A DNA stretch of 39,072 nucleotides, taken from Chloroflexota bacterium (GTDB lineage: Bacteria > Chloroflexota > Ktedonobacteria > Ktedonobacterales > Ktedonobacteraceae). A program made the translations under genes and the position numbers. Below the pieces are notes generated by a model that searched no databases, was not told the DNA's origin, and saw only the letters and a program-made list of their open reading frames with translations. The stretch covers positions 1 through 39,072 of the forward strand of contig VBHI01000163.1 in NCBI GenBank assembly GCA_005881495.1. The letters are read 5' to 3'. Positions 17,763 to 25,659 of this stretch are shown piece by piece. The first letter of the stretch is position 1; each line of letters starts with the position of its first letter.

Positions 17763-18320
17763 TTACAGGACCCACTCCCTTTGATGGAGATGCACTCCTG
17801 GTTGCGGGGCATTTGACGTGCCATCCTGCGTTGCTCTCTTGAACGCCGCCAATGCTCGCTCTGTTGCTTCGCCAATGGATGGAGCATGATCGGCATTGAG
17901 CACCCCAGTTCTTTCGCCTCTCTCGATATGGGCACCGAGTTCTCGCAAGATCTCTACCGGCAAGGCAGCAAACGGGATCTCCGTTTGGTACAACCAGAGG
18001 GTCAGCCCAAGCTCTTTGATGAGCGGGTCAGTTGCATCCTCCTGTTTCCAAATCACGACAACATACTAGTGCCCCTGCTGGTACAGTTGATGAACCAATA
18101 CCTGAAGCGGAGATGTTTTCAGCTTTCCTCGTATGGAACGATAGCACGCCTGCGCTTCTCGCTGGCTGGTAGGTTCCTTCCCGTCCTTCTGCGCTCCAAA
18201 ATGGAGTACGAAGCATTCTTTCCCTTGCAGTGGACATATCTCAGCCGGATGAGATTGCCAACAAAGCAGACATATTTCGCTTGGGGCTTCCTGGCTGTGG
18301 GTGTGTTGTCTATTTCTCAT
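17763..18320 (-). pseudogene. Hypothetical protein with one in-frame TAG
   Basis: Two open frames on the minus strand are in register, separated only by TAG at 18066-18068. From ATG 18320 the first 84 codons read MRNRQHTHSQEAPSEICLLC and then CPLQGKECFVLHFGAQKDG. After the stop come YVVVIWKQEDATDPLIKELG and LTLWLYQTEIPFAALPVEIL, to 17763. Four cysteines near the N-terminus (CLLC, CPLQGKEC) suggest a metal-binding finger. The start overlaps the stop of the upstream gene as ATGA (18317-18320), so both are probably one transcription unit. Family not recognised. The stop may be a mutation or a readthrough site. Confidence 0.5.
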
Positions 18321-18985
18321 TGTCTATCCTTGCCTGGCTTCTTTTCCCTGTAAAACGCAATACGTGCATACGACGAACTCGCCAGCATCCTCAGTGCCTC
18401 GTCTTTTCTTGCATACCAACGCTCTCGCCGCTGCTCATAGAGCGCCTGGCGCTTGATCGCTTTGATTCCCCTCATGTGATTTTCCTTCGCCCACCTCGAT
18501 GCCCACAGCGTCCAATAGGCGAGACGAAAAACCGCGGCGAGTTCTGGAAACTCATGGTGTCCCCACTCGCTGAACATCGCCTGGTACGGGGATCGGGAGA
18601 GGTAGTGTTCTGCCAGCCGAGTCAGTTGCGCCTGCAGGTCAGGGGCCGAAGCAAGCGTAGGCCATGGATCGCCCCTCCAGAGCTTCCCCTGCGCTTCCAA
18701 TCCTGTACCGACCAGTCCGGTGTCGGCGATGACGGTTGCACATGCTCCTCGTAATTCTACCGTGATTGCTGGACGAAGTGCTTGCTTGCACCAATGGCGA
18801 AAATAGTCGGTTGCCAGTTTCGGTGTTTCAGGTGTTACCAGGAGGTAGCCCTGTCGTTTGGCCTGCCCGACGAGGTACCGCACGAGTTCTTGGCGTTGTC
18901 CTTTGTTTGCTTCTCCCTGCCGCGGTCTCATTTTCTTCCGCACTGTTTCCCTTTTTCTCTGTACTCCGATACCATGCCTTATCAC
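18317..18985 (-). CDS. Hypothetical protein, 222 residues
   Basis: An open minus-strand frame with no recognised family. It is strongly basic at the N-terminus and near the C-terminus (RGIKAIKRQALYEQRRERWYARK) and rich in Trp (RLAYWTLWASRW), which may suggest nucleic-acid binding. It ends in an ATGA overlap with the cysteine-containing gene at 18320, so the two are likely translated together. The start at 18985 has no strong ribosome site; an inner Met at residue 19 is possible. The pair sits beside the solo omega-RNA, but nothing in the sequence ties them functionally. Confidence 0.45.
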   Translation of the reverse strand: MIRHGIGVQRKRETVRKKMRPRQGEANKGQRQELVRYLVGQAKRQGYLLVTPETPKLATDYFRHWCKQALRPAITVELRGACATVIADTGLVGTGLEAQGKLWRGDPWPTLASAPDLQAQLTRLAEHYLSRSPYQAMFSEWGHHEFPELAAVFRLAYWTLWASRWAKENHMRGIKAIKRQALYEQRRERWYARKDEALRMLASSSYARIAFYREKKPGKDRQ

Positions 18986-19280
18986 TCATTGACCGACATC
19001 GTGTAGCTGATGGCTGATACCTCTTGCTTTCGCCCATTGGCAATGGGAATGCGGCTATTCCTCTCACAGCACATCCCTCTGTTCCCCTTCTTTTCCTCTT
19101 GTGGGCCTAATACATACATTGATGACATCAGGGGCAAGATAGCAATATTGCTAATAGGGGTGGTTAACTCCTGTTCACCATCTCCCGGTTCTATAGCTCT
19201 CAGAAAGTTTCCCAGAGATACCTCTGGTGGGCTTACGTGCATAAGCAGAAATATCGGCTTTGGCATATGAAAGTACTCTA
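18986..19280. other. Intergenic, no gene seen
   Basis: About 295 bases between two minus-strand genes. Short open frames on both strands have no family features or ribosome sites. No clear terminator was found. Confidence 0.45.
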
Positions 19281-19913
19281 CTAGGAGGAGGTTGTCTCCC
19301 ATGAGCCTTCGTCATTTCGGCTTGGAATTGTGTAGGTTCCGCCAAGGGAGCCGTCTGAGTGTAATGAACCTCTAAAAATGATAATAGATGCTCCATCAGT
19401 AGAATTATCGGTGAAACGAACACTTCCATTGCTCTCAATAGTTCCTATGAACGGGCCATTTCCAATCCACCCAGGTCCCAAAACCACATTGCCACTGATC
19501 TGGCTCTGGTTTTGAACGATGGAGGTGAGTGCAAGTGTTGATCTAGCGTTCACCGTGATATTAGCAATGGTACCTTGATATATGGTAGCCAAGCGTGGAT
19601 AGGAGGGCTGCGTTGGCTTTGGAGATGGAGTCGGAGTTGCTATTGTCGTTGTTGAGTTGGACCTCTGTGTTCCAGTGCTGGGGGGATGAACATTGACGGG
19701 ACTTTGACTGGCTGCAAGATAATAGATTGACGTAGACACCAAGAGAATAGTGATACATCCAATTATCCATTGCCAAACAGGTTTCCTCGAGGTTAGGGAT
19801 AGTTTATTCTTTCGGGAAACACTACTGTATATCCCCAAAACTGCCGCACCGACAACTGAGGCGGCACCAATAAACCCAGTCACAGTTTGGATGATAGCGA
19901 GTAGTCTATCCAT
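19281..19913 (-). CDS. Membrane protein with extracytoplasmic beta-rich domain
   Basis: ATG at 19913 is chosen because GGGAG lies just upstream; the open frame continues 22 codons further. The protein of about 210 residues has two hydrophobic segments near the N-terminus (IIQTVTGFIGAASVVGAAVL and WIIGCITILLVSTSIYYLAA). A Pro/Ser/Thr-rich linker (TTTIATPTPSPKPTQPS) follows, then a C-terminal domain of alternating short strands (TIYQGTIANITVNARSTLAL; SGNVVLGPGWIGNGPFIGTI). The layout suggests an anchored domain outside the membrane. Function unknown. Confidence 0.6.
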   Translation of the reverse strand: MDRLLAIIQTVTGFIGAASVVGAAVLGIYSSVSRKNKLSLTSRKPVWQWIIGCITILLVSTSIYYLAASQSPVNVHPPSTGTQRSNSTTTIATPTPSPKPTQPSYPRLATIYQGTIANITVNARSTLALTSIVQNQSQISGNVVLGPGWIGNGPFIGTIESNGSVRFTDNSTDGASIIIFRGSLHSDGSLGGTYTIPSRNDEGSWETTSS

Positions 19914-19988
19914 ATAATTTTCTTCTCCCTTTACAATATCCCCCCAAATCAAGGATCTGGGAACTTGATGTTGACTCAAGCGTTCCCC

Positions 19989-20658
19989 TCAGAGTTTCAG
20001 GTAGTCCACAGCGTTATCACCCAAGTTGACTTTGCGTTTTCTATAGCGTTGTGTGGTGCGTGGATCAGCATGGCGGGAGGCGTATTGCACCTGTTCGAGC
20101 TGTGCCCCTCCTTCAGATGTCACCTTTGCCATGCTGGATCACGGCGATCGTATGCCCTTGCTCTGGCTTCAAGTCCCCAATGTTGAGCGCACTGCATTCT
20201 GAGCGACGCAAACCTGTTCGTAAGAGCAACGAGAGGATCGCGTAATCCCGTTTGCCTTTTGTCGTTTTCGTGTCAACTGTTTTGAGGAGGGCTTTCGCTT
20301 CGTCATGGCTCAGGGTTGTGTAGGACGTTTCATTTGCCAGAGTGAACGTTTTGATCCCAGCAGCAGGGTTGTTCACGAGTGCCCCTCGGTAGACATACTC
20401 CTGGAGAATACGTCGAGCGACAGAAAACATGCGCGCCGCGGTGGCCTTGGCATAACGTTCTCCCAGATATTTACGATAGGCGATCAGATGAGAACGTGTG
20501 AGGAGATGCAAGGTATCAAGAGTCAATCCCTGATCCAAGATCCAACATGCGAAGCTCTCTGCATCATGACGATAGATTCGCTCGGATCGTGCGCTGAGTT
20601 GTCCAGTCACGTCAGTGATGTCGAGCGTTGCTGAATGGTCAAAAGACTGATCCACCAA
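19989..20658 (-). pseudogene. Tyrosine recombinase (XerC/D-like), centre deleted
   Basis: It starts at TTG 20658, nine bases after GAGGAG. The N-terminal SAM-like DNA-binding domain and the first half of the catalytic domain are present: RSERIYRHDAESFACWILDQG, PAAGIKTFTL and TGLRRSECSALNIGDL with the first catalytic Arg. After HGKGDI at about 20114 the frame stops. The last part of the family (AQLEQVQYASRHADPRTTQRY with the nucleophilic Tyr, then NAVDYLKL) follows immediately in another frame and stops at 19989-19991. Around 80 residues with the H-x-x-R motif are missing. The enzyme cannot work. Confidence 0.75.
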
Positions 20659-20734
20659 GTGGTTTTTCTCCTCATATTGAGAGCCGCAACTAATTCATTT
20701 GTAGAAGTCGTTTGTTGATGGATTTGGCTTTCTC

Positions 20735-22014
20735 TCATACTCGTACATTGACAATCACATAGATGAGGGTGTTGAGATGGGCAACCGAGCGCCCATTGCG
20801 CACTTTGGGTCGCTCGATGCCCAACTCCTTGGCGCGAGCGTTGACGCGCTCACAGCCGGTCCGTTGGTTGTAAAGGACATGGAAGAGCGGGGCATCACGA
20901 TTGAGGGTCACACGTTGGATGCCACCCAGCTCCCAGTTGACATCTTTGACACAGCCACGGCCTTTGACGAACTGCTCATGAGCGCAGGTGGCCCCGGTCT
21001 GCTCTGGAAAGAGCAAGGGGCACTGGAAGCGCTGAGCACGGTAGCCGTAGGTATGGTTGAATTGGAGCGTGGGATGCATGGGCAAGCCGATGGGACAACA
21101 AGGAGTGCCGTCAGCCAGGCGAGCAAAGGGCGTTTTGCTGTGCTGATTGAGCGGAACCGCCGCAATGCCGCTCTGACGGGCTGCCGCCTCGTAGACGTAC
21201 CACGCATCATAGGCCGCATCGGCCGTCAAATAGGTGGGAAACTGGTTGAGGGCCACGACGGTGTGCTGATACAAGGGACGAAAATAGGTGATATCGCCTT
21301 CGTTGAAGGGCTGAGTGTAGTCGGCCAGCACGACGGTGCCATAGTCAGCGATGGTACTCACCGCGATGCCCGTGCCATAGCCCCAAAGGAGTTCTTTTTT
21401 CACCTTCGTGGAACCATCTTCCTGTTCTTGATTGGTGCTGCGCTTGACGCCGAGACGGCAATCGGGATCCCCCGCTAAGCGTTTGGTTTTGTCGTAGCGC
21501 TCTGGGACGTAAGCCCGTTCGTTGTTCTCTTTGACCCAGCCATAGATATGCTTCACGTCGAAGGCGACTGTTTCGCCCAGGCCAGGGATCTCATCCTGTA
21601 AAGCGCGCACGGTGGCCTGCAAGAGGGCTTGCAAGAGCGCGGGATCGAAGTGGCGCAGTTTTTCGCGGAGCCAGAACTCGCAGGGCAAGGTTTGCTCCAC
21701 ATCAAAGCCATACGGGGCGCTGGGATCAAGGACGAGACGAAAGCCTAATTCAATGACAAGCAGAGGGTGACGGAGCAAAAAGCGGCGCAGTTGCGTGGTG
21801 TAGACCATGCCTTCCCGAATGCGCAGGAGAAAGGCTTTAAGGTAGGCACGTTCCGGATGAGCCGGCCGTCCACGGGAGGACCGCTGCGCCTCCCAGCGCT
21901 CGACCACCGACCAATCGAGCAGCGAGAAGAAGGCGCGATAATCGGCGACCAGGGATCATGATCGAGCAAGGCGGCAATGGTGGACTGGTCAAAGAGAGCG
22001 GAAGAAGGTATCAT
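20735..22014 (-). pseudogene. DDE transposase (IS4/IS1182-like), one frameshift
   Basis: ATG 22014 follows AAGGAG. The frame reads MIPSSALFDQSTIAALLDHDP, then a one-base deletion at about 21956 shifts it. The rest is open for 390 codons: VVERWEAQRSSRGRPAHPER, AFDVKHIYGWVKENN (first Asp), YLTADAAYDAWYVYE (second Asp) and YNQRTGCERVNARAKELGIE (catalytic Glu region), ending at 20735. A C-x-C/H cluster before the Glu (CAHEQFVKGRGC) is as in IS1182-type enzymes. The single frameshift is recent or a sequencing error, or could allow programmed shifting. Terminal inverted repeats were not located. Confidence 0.7.
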
Positions 22015-22020
22015 GGCAAG

Positions 22021-22075
22021 AAACTCCTTTTGTGAGTGGAATGTTTTTCTGATCTCTACTATGCAAAAGGAGTTT
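22021..22075 (-). promoter_or_regulatory. Hairpin that sequesters the transposase Shine-Dalgarno
   Basis: In the transposase leader AAACTCCTTTTG (22075-22064) is followed by CAAAAGGAGTTT (22032-22021), a perfect 12-bp inverted repeat. The second arm contains the AAGGAG ribosome site of the transposase start at 22014. An mRNA starting upstream would hide the site in the stem, while one starting inside the stem would not. Many insertion sequences use this to prevent activation by outside transcription. Confidence 0.7.
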
Positions 22076-22117
22076 GCTTTAGAGCAAGCAATAGGGACAT
22101 TTGGCGGCAAAAGGGGA

Positions 22118-22292
22118 GCGAATCGCGTGCGAAATTACTTGCTCTGCTAGGTATGTGGGCGAGCATTCGACTTATGATCGTCAAGGTCATCGGATTCGAT
22201 CACGGAATTACTTGCTCTGGTATTTGTAGGGGTTCCTCTTCGACTCTCTGTGTGAGAAAACGCCAGATTCGAGTCATACATTACTTGCGGCT
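22118..22292. repeat. Three degenerate repeats at exact 73-bp spacing
   Basis: ATTACTTG occurs at 22134, 22207 and 22280, spaced exactly 73 bases. The flanks are also related: GATTCGA-like sequence about 13 bases before, and CTCT following. The first two copies share AATTACTTGCTCTG. Copies differ elsewhere, so this is old. They lie just outside the transposase leader and may be transposase-binding repeats or a decayed tandem duplication. Confidence 0.55.
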
Positions 22293-22309
22293 CTCCATAT
22301 TTGGCTTGA

Positions 22310-22345
22310 AATAGGGTCGGCAAATTGACATTTACCGACCCTATT
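22310..22345. repeat. 11-bp perfect hairpin
   Basis: AATAGGGTCGG (22310-22320) and CCGACCCTATT (22335-22345) form a perfect stem with a 14-base loop. The trailing sequence is not a T-run, so terminator function is doubtful; it may be an element end or operator. Confidence 0.55.
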
Positions 22346-22441
22346 CTAGCACACAAAACGCAACTGTAACACACTTTTTCTGAGGGAATTTCGCCTCAGA
22401 ATGGAAAAATCGTGACAACAATGTACTCGATGATTTCAACG

Positions 22442-22469
22442 TTGTTCTTTCCACTGAATTTGCTATAAT
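22442..22469 (+). promoter_or_regulatory. Sigma-70-like promoter
   Basis: TTGTTC (22442-22447), a 16-base spacer and TATAAT (22464-22469) make a good housekeeping promoter on the plus strand. No gene follows in that direction: short frames end quickly and the next remains are on the minus strand. It may be the orphan promoter of a gene lost to rearrangement. Confidence 0.45.
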
Positions 22470-22695
22470 GCGACTCGTGAGCATTGCGCAACTTATGAAA
22501 TGAGGTGTAAGTACTGCCATTGGATATGGTGGATAATTCAACCAACCCCTGCGAACGCATTTTAGTCTGGTTTCACCCTCATTCGACTGCACGAACAGGC
22601 CACTTCATCCTGTAGGCTCCTGCTCCTCTTTTGCTTTCATCTTCACTGCTGCGCCCACTGCCGTTTCGCGGGGCGTCTTCTCGCTTCATTCACGC

Positions 22696-23036
22696 TCAAA
22701 TTTTTCCGCATGGCACCGGCGGCAAAGGATAACAGAGCACTTCCTGCACTGTCCACCGTCGGTTGGTTCTTCCCGCTGCCATCGCTGGAGTACACTGCCG
22801 GTAGCGTTGCGCCAGATGTTTGCCACCTCGTTCTCGAGGCTGCACGAGCGCCACCCGGAGTGATGCATGGGGACGCACAAAATGATAGTAAGCTCGCCAC
22901 CACTCCAGATGGGCCAAGAGTTGTGGGGCGGGCTTCGCCGTGGCTCAGGTGCGGCGTGCCAGAGCTGCCACTCCATGGCGGACGGTCAGATTCACCCGCT
23001 CAATAAAAGCGGTGTTCAACCGTCCAGAGAGGCACA
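22696..23036 (-). pseudogene. Transposase C-terminal fragment
   Basis: The minus strand reads LSGRLNTAFIERVNLTVRHG, ALARRT, a TGA stop, then LLAHLEWWRAYYHFVRPHASL, PRERGGKHLAQRYRQ and TNRRWTVQEVLCYPLPPVPC. This is the end of a DDE transposase: FIERVN carries the catalytic Glu and YHFVRPHASL is the usual tail motif. The rest of the gene is absent because the neighbouring UPF0158 gene begins right next to it. The family is not certain (IS1- or IS481-like). It is a remnant. Confidence 0.65.
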
Positions 23037-23037
23037 A

Positions 23038-23493
23038 TCACGGCCCCGCGACCTTGAGAGCCGCCTCTGTCCCAAGGCGCATCACATGCGAGACCTTGAC
23101 ATGGTATAGAGTATCTTTAAAGCGGCGAAACGCGCCTTTGCCGTTTAGAGCAAGAGATAATTTCTCGGCGGCATGTTCGTCGGCTGGAGCGACGAGTTCG
23201 TCCACAAAATCGACCATCCACTGGTAGACCTCGTGGGAGGGGATGCGCTCAACGGTAACATAGTCGTCGCTCCCATCGATTTCTTCCAACAGGTGCTCGT
23301 CCTCCTCGGACAGGCCGAGATAATCTGAAAAGAAGTCGACTTCGCCTGTGACCAGATTCAGGAAATACCTGTTCGCCAGATCTGAGTCTTCCATCGCGGT
23401 TTCAAGCATATCCATATTGATGGGTTTTCCATTTGGAAGTGTGCCATATGGGACATCTCCTGGTGAACAGATTGCATCCGGCAGAAGTTCCAT
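23038..23493 (-). CDS. UPF0158-family protein, C-terminus probably altered
   Basis: This 151-residue acidic protein has the UPF0158 pattern: DMLETAMEDSDLANRYFLNL, TGEVDFFSDYL, a tyrosine-valine strand with ERIPSHEVYQWMVDF, and GKGAFRRFKDTL. Function of the family is unknown. Normal members continue after FRRFKD with a Trp/Tyr-rich tail. Here the last 20 residues (VSHVMRLGTEAALKVAGP) do not fit and run up to the transposase fragment, so the end was probably replaced by that insertion. The start overlaps the stop of the upstream gene (TAATG at 23495-23491), so the two are coupled. It is the third gene of the operon interrupted by the IscB element. Confidence 0.65.
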   Translation of the reverse strand: MELLPDAICSPGDVPYGTLPNGKPINMDMLETAMEDSDLANRYFLNLVTGEVDFFSDYLGLSEEDEHLLEEIDGSDDYVTVERIPSHEVYQWMVDFVDELVAPADEHAAEKLSLALNGKGAFRRFKDTLYHVKVSHVMRLGTEAALKVAGP

Positions 23494-24065
23494 TACGCTC
23501 CGTACAGACTGATTTCTTTCTGCCGGGCATAGCGCTGGATTTCATGCACGTCTGTCATGCCCTTGACGATGGCTTCCCCAATCCATTCGTACATTTCATA
23601 TTTATTTTGATAGAGCCGGTTACTGCAAAAGATGTTGCGGCGAGCAAACGCTGGTGGGGTGATTGTACGGAGGTATGCTTGTGCGTCTGGATCATGTGGT
23701 CGCAGCGTATTCCACCAAGGAACTGCCAGGATGTAGTAGGGATCATGCGCCCACTCCGGGCAGGGTTGATGAAAGAGGTCACAAAGATACTCGACAGAAG
23801 CAGCGCAGAAAGCCCCCCAATGGCGGGTCTGTTCGGTTTCCTGCTCCGGCCTATTCAGAGGATCTTTGATCAGGTCGGGACGGATGTGCTTGGCGTAGCC
23901 ATACCAGGCGTTAGAAAAATCCCCAAGGGCAGTCCAGGGGTCTTCTCCCTGGCAGATACGTTGGTAGGCGTAGGCCATGGTATCGATGGTTGCAGGAAGC
24001 GATTGTGGTTCTTTGTGCCGGTCAGCATAATCTTCTGCCATCATGCGAAGTATCTCAAACGACAT
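23493..24065 (-). CDS. Hypothetical protein, 190 residues
   Basis: An open frame rich in Trp, Tyr and Pro (DPWTALGDFSNAWYGYAKHI; PCPEWAHDPYYILAVPWWNT) with no recognised family. ATG 24065 lies two bases after the stop of the reconstructed DUF6036-like gene, and its stop overlaps the UPF0158 start, so it is the middle gene of a tight three-gene operon. Such short operons of a nucleotidyltransferase plus small partners are often defence or toxin-antitoxin loci, but nothing in this protein proves that. Confidence 0.6.
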   Translation of the reverse strand: MSFEILRMMAEDYADRHKEPQSLPATIDTMAYAYQRICQGEDPWTALGDFSNAWYGYAKHIRPDLIKDPLNRPEQETEQTRHWGAFCAASVEYLCDLFHQPCPEWAHDPYYILAVPWWNTLRPHDPDAQAYLRTITPPAFARRNIFCSNRLYQNKYEMYEWIGEAIVKGMTDVHEIQRYARQKEISLYGA

Positions 24066-24200
24066 GCTTACCCTCGTTTTCCTTCAAAGAGCCAGCGAAG
24101 AGCATGCTCAATGCTCTCGGCGTACTTTTCTCGTCCGCCCGGTAACAGGTATTGAATTTAGTTGTCAAAACTATAGCGAAATCTAGCGTTTGAATGCGTT

Positions 24201-25430
24201 TCATAGCACTTTTTCCCAGAGAATAGTTTGCTCACGTTCCAACAAGCGACAATCCTCCGGCCTAGCATTCGCAGGCTCGCCTTTCACGCGCCTAAAGGCT
24301 AAGCGTCCCTCTGCATAGATGGCATTCACCTGTTTCACCCACGTTTTTTTGAACAGGACAATATCTCCTTTTCTGAAGCCCTTCAACTCTTCATACACCT
24401 GGTACCGTACGCGTCCTTTCCCTTTTTGCGGCAAGCTGTGAAACTGCTTCCGGGTCTGTCTAGGACGGAACCGGATGGAATAGATGTTGCTCTCTGGCTC
24501 TGGAACCAGTTCTCCCGTGTGATAGGTAGCGAGACAGAGCGCATCGATGATGTGCGTTTTCGACAAGCCTCTCGCTTTGCGATACGCGGCGGTTTGATAG
24601 CCGAAGAGCGTACAAAAGGGCAGCTGAGCACCCAGCGTGGCATACAGATAGCTCTTTCCTTGCATCGTCCGTTGCGCAATCTGATCCAGGTGTCCGCTGA
24701 CCCCAGTTACCTTCAAGGTGATCTTCCCCTCATGGAGCTTGTGATGACATGTCTCACACAACGTCAACAAGTTTGCCAGCGTATCTTTTCCACCATATTC
24801 CCGATACGTGATATGATGGACTTCCAGGCGACAGTGCAGTTTCCCACATTGCTGGCACTGATAGCCATCCCGCATCAGGCAGGCGATGCGCAGATTTTCG
24901 TCCAAACGCGTCGGATCCTGGTACTCACTGCCTTTCAATTCAGGGTTATTTAGCCGGGCAACATCGACCTGAATATCCTCGATCACAAGAAAGGAAATGG
25001 GTAAAGGGATCTGCCTAACGACACGGATAACTTCCTCCACATTGGTTCTAATCGAGGGAGACAGTCGCCCACAGCGCTTGCTCGAAGCACGATTGTCGAA
25101 TCGTGCTGGGCGGTACCACTTCCGTGCTCGGCGGCTCTTGCGGTGATCTCGGCGCTCGGTCATTTTTTCTTTCACATCCTTGCGGTGATGAAGTTCGGCT
25201 GAAAAGAGCGCCTGCCCCCTTCCTACACAAGCCATCCCCGTGACGGAAATGCCCTTGTCAAGACCTGCTCGCACTTCTTGCACGTACCCCTCACACTGCC
25301 AGCTCAGTTGAATGGTAAAGGGGCAGCGGCTCACTACCTTGGCCTTACCCGCCTGCAAAAGTTTGCGCGCTTTGGCAGGCGTACAAGGCATCAAGGGATA
25401 CCCATCCTGATTTCGTACATACACAAACAT
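24201..25430 (-). CDS. iscB: IscB RNA-guided nuclease
   Basis: Start ATG 25430 gives 409 residues beginning MFVYVRNQDGYPLMPCTPAK, the PLMP domain that opens IscB; an in-frame ATG at 25493 is possible, but it adds 21 residues not usual for the family. In order: PLMP (about 8-45), RuvC-I with D58 (GLDKG), the Arg-rich bridge helix (about 92-125, RRDHRKSRRARKW), RuvC-II with E151 (LVIEDIQV), HNH with zinc pairs C192/C195 and C225/C228 and H205, H206, N220, H230, RuvC-III with H293 and D296 (KTHIIDALCL), and the C-terminal target-interaction region. All catalytic residues are present, so it should be active. IscB is the ancestor of Cas9 and cuts DNA matching the guide of its omega-RNA, encoded directly upstream. 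Confidence 0.9.
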   Translation of the reverse strand: MFVYVRNQDGYPLMPCTPAKARKLLQAGKAKVVSRCPFTIQLSWQCEGYVQEVRAGLDKGISVTGMACVGRGQALFSAELHHRKDVKEKMTERRDHRKSRRARKWYRPARFDNRASSKRCGRLSPSIRTNVEEVIRVVRQIPLPISFLVIEDIQVDVARLNNPELKGSEYQDPTRLDENLRIACLMRDGYQCQQCGKLHCRLEVHHITYREYGGKDTLANLLTLCETCHHKLHEGKITLKVTGVSGHLDQIAQRTMQGKSYLYATLGAQLPFCTLFGYQTAAYRKARGLSKTHIIDALCLATYHTGELVPEPESNIYSIRFRPRQTRKQFHSLPQKGKGRVRYQVYEELKGFRKGDIVLFKKTWVKQVNAIYAEGRLAFRRVKGEPANARPEDCRLLEREQTILWEKVL

Positions 25431-25493
25431 GGTGGCTGTAAGCCCTCCTTGCGGAGTGAAATGCTCCTCGCGACCGTTCATCAAGCTTGTCAT

Positions 25494-25659
25494 GCTCTAA
25501 TCACCTTCCCCTTTCGGGTACCCTTAAACCAGAGCCACAGAGCCTGGGACTGGAACCACATCCCAGGGTGTGTTGACTTGACGAACTGCTGCTTGCTATG
25601 CAAGCCCGCCGGTAGTTCCATGAACCCAGCGCTAAGCAACGCTAGATTTTTAGGCACTA
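25494..25659 (-). ncRNA. omega-RNA of the IscB element
   Basis: The non-coding stretch between the element's left end and iscB is conserved in a second copy at 17574-17731, which shows that it is an RNA scaffold and not a leader. Visible stems: GCTTGC-ATA-GCAAGC, CCTGGGA paired with TCCCAGG, and CCC-GAAA-GGG near the 3' end. The 5' end lies at the element border, so the guide (about 16 bases or more) is the complement of about 25660-25676. This is the last part of the split DUF6036-like gene (encoding QQVVER). Promoter not identified. Confidence 0.78.

Larger units (their letters stand above)
22076..22695. other. Intergenic region with repeats and a promoter, no gene
   Basis: About 620 bases without a supported gene. 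It contains a 73-bp-period repeat (22118-22290), an 11-bp hairpin (22310-22345) and a plus-strand promoter-like sequence (22442-22469). The frames here have no family features. It is probably the outer end of the transposase element plus flank. Confidence 0.5.
24152..25659 (-). mobile_element. IscB element of the IS200/IS605 type, complete, non-autonomous
   Basis: The ends are fixed by the split host gene: left flank GAGAGA then TAGTGCC (25659), right end AAATTCAA (24152) then TACCTG. There is no target duplication, as expected for single-strand transposition by the IS200/IS605 group. The right end TCAA equals the cleavage tetranucleotide known from IS608. One to three bases of ambiguity remain because ATA is found at both borders. 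It contains an omega-RNA and iscB only. No Y1 transposase (TnpA) is present, so it must be moved in trans. Length is about 1.5 kb. Confidence 0.75.

Noticed and set aside
20777..21478. Plus-strand gene of 233 codons
   Set aside because: It is the mirror frame of the DDE transposase on the minus strand, which carries the recognisable motifs.
22118..22292. CRISPR array
   Set aside because: The 73-base spacing suits repeat plus spacer, but only three units exist, the repeats differ strongly from each other, and no cas gene is near.
22341..22592. Minus-strand gene of 83 codons
   Set aside because: No ribosome site, no family, and it crosses the promoter-like sequence at 22442-22469.
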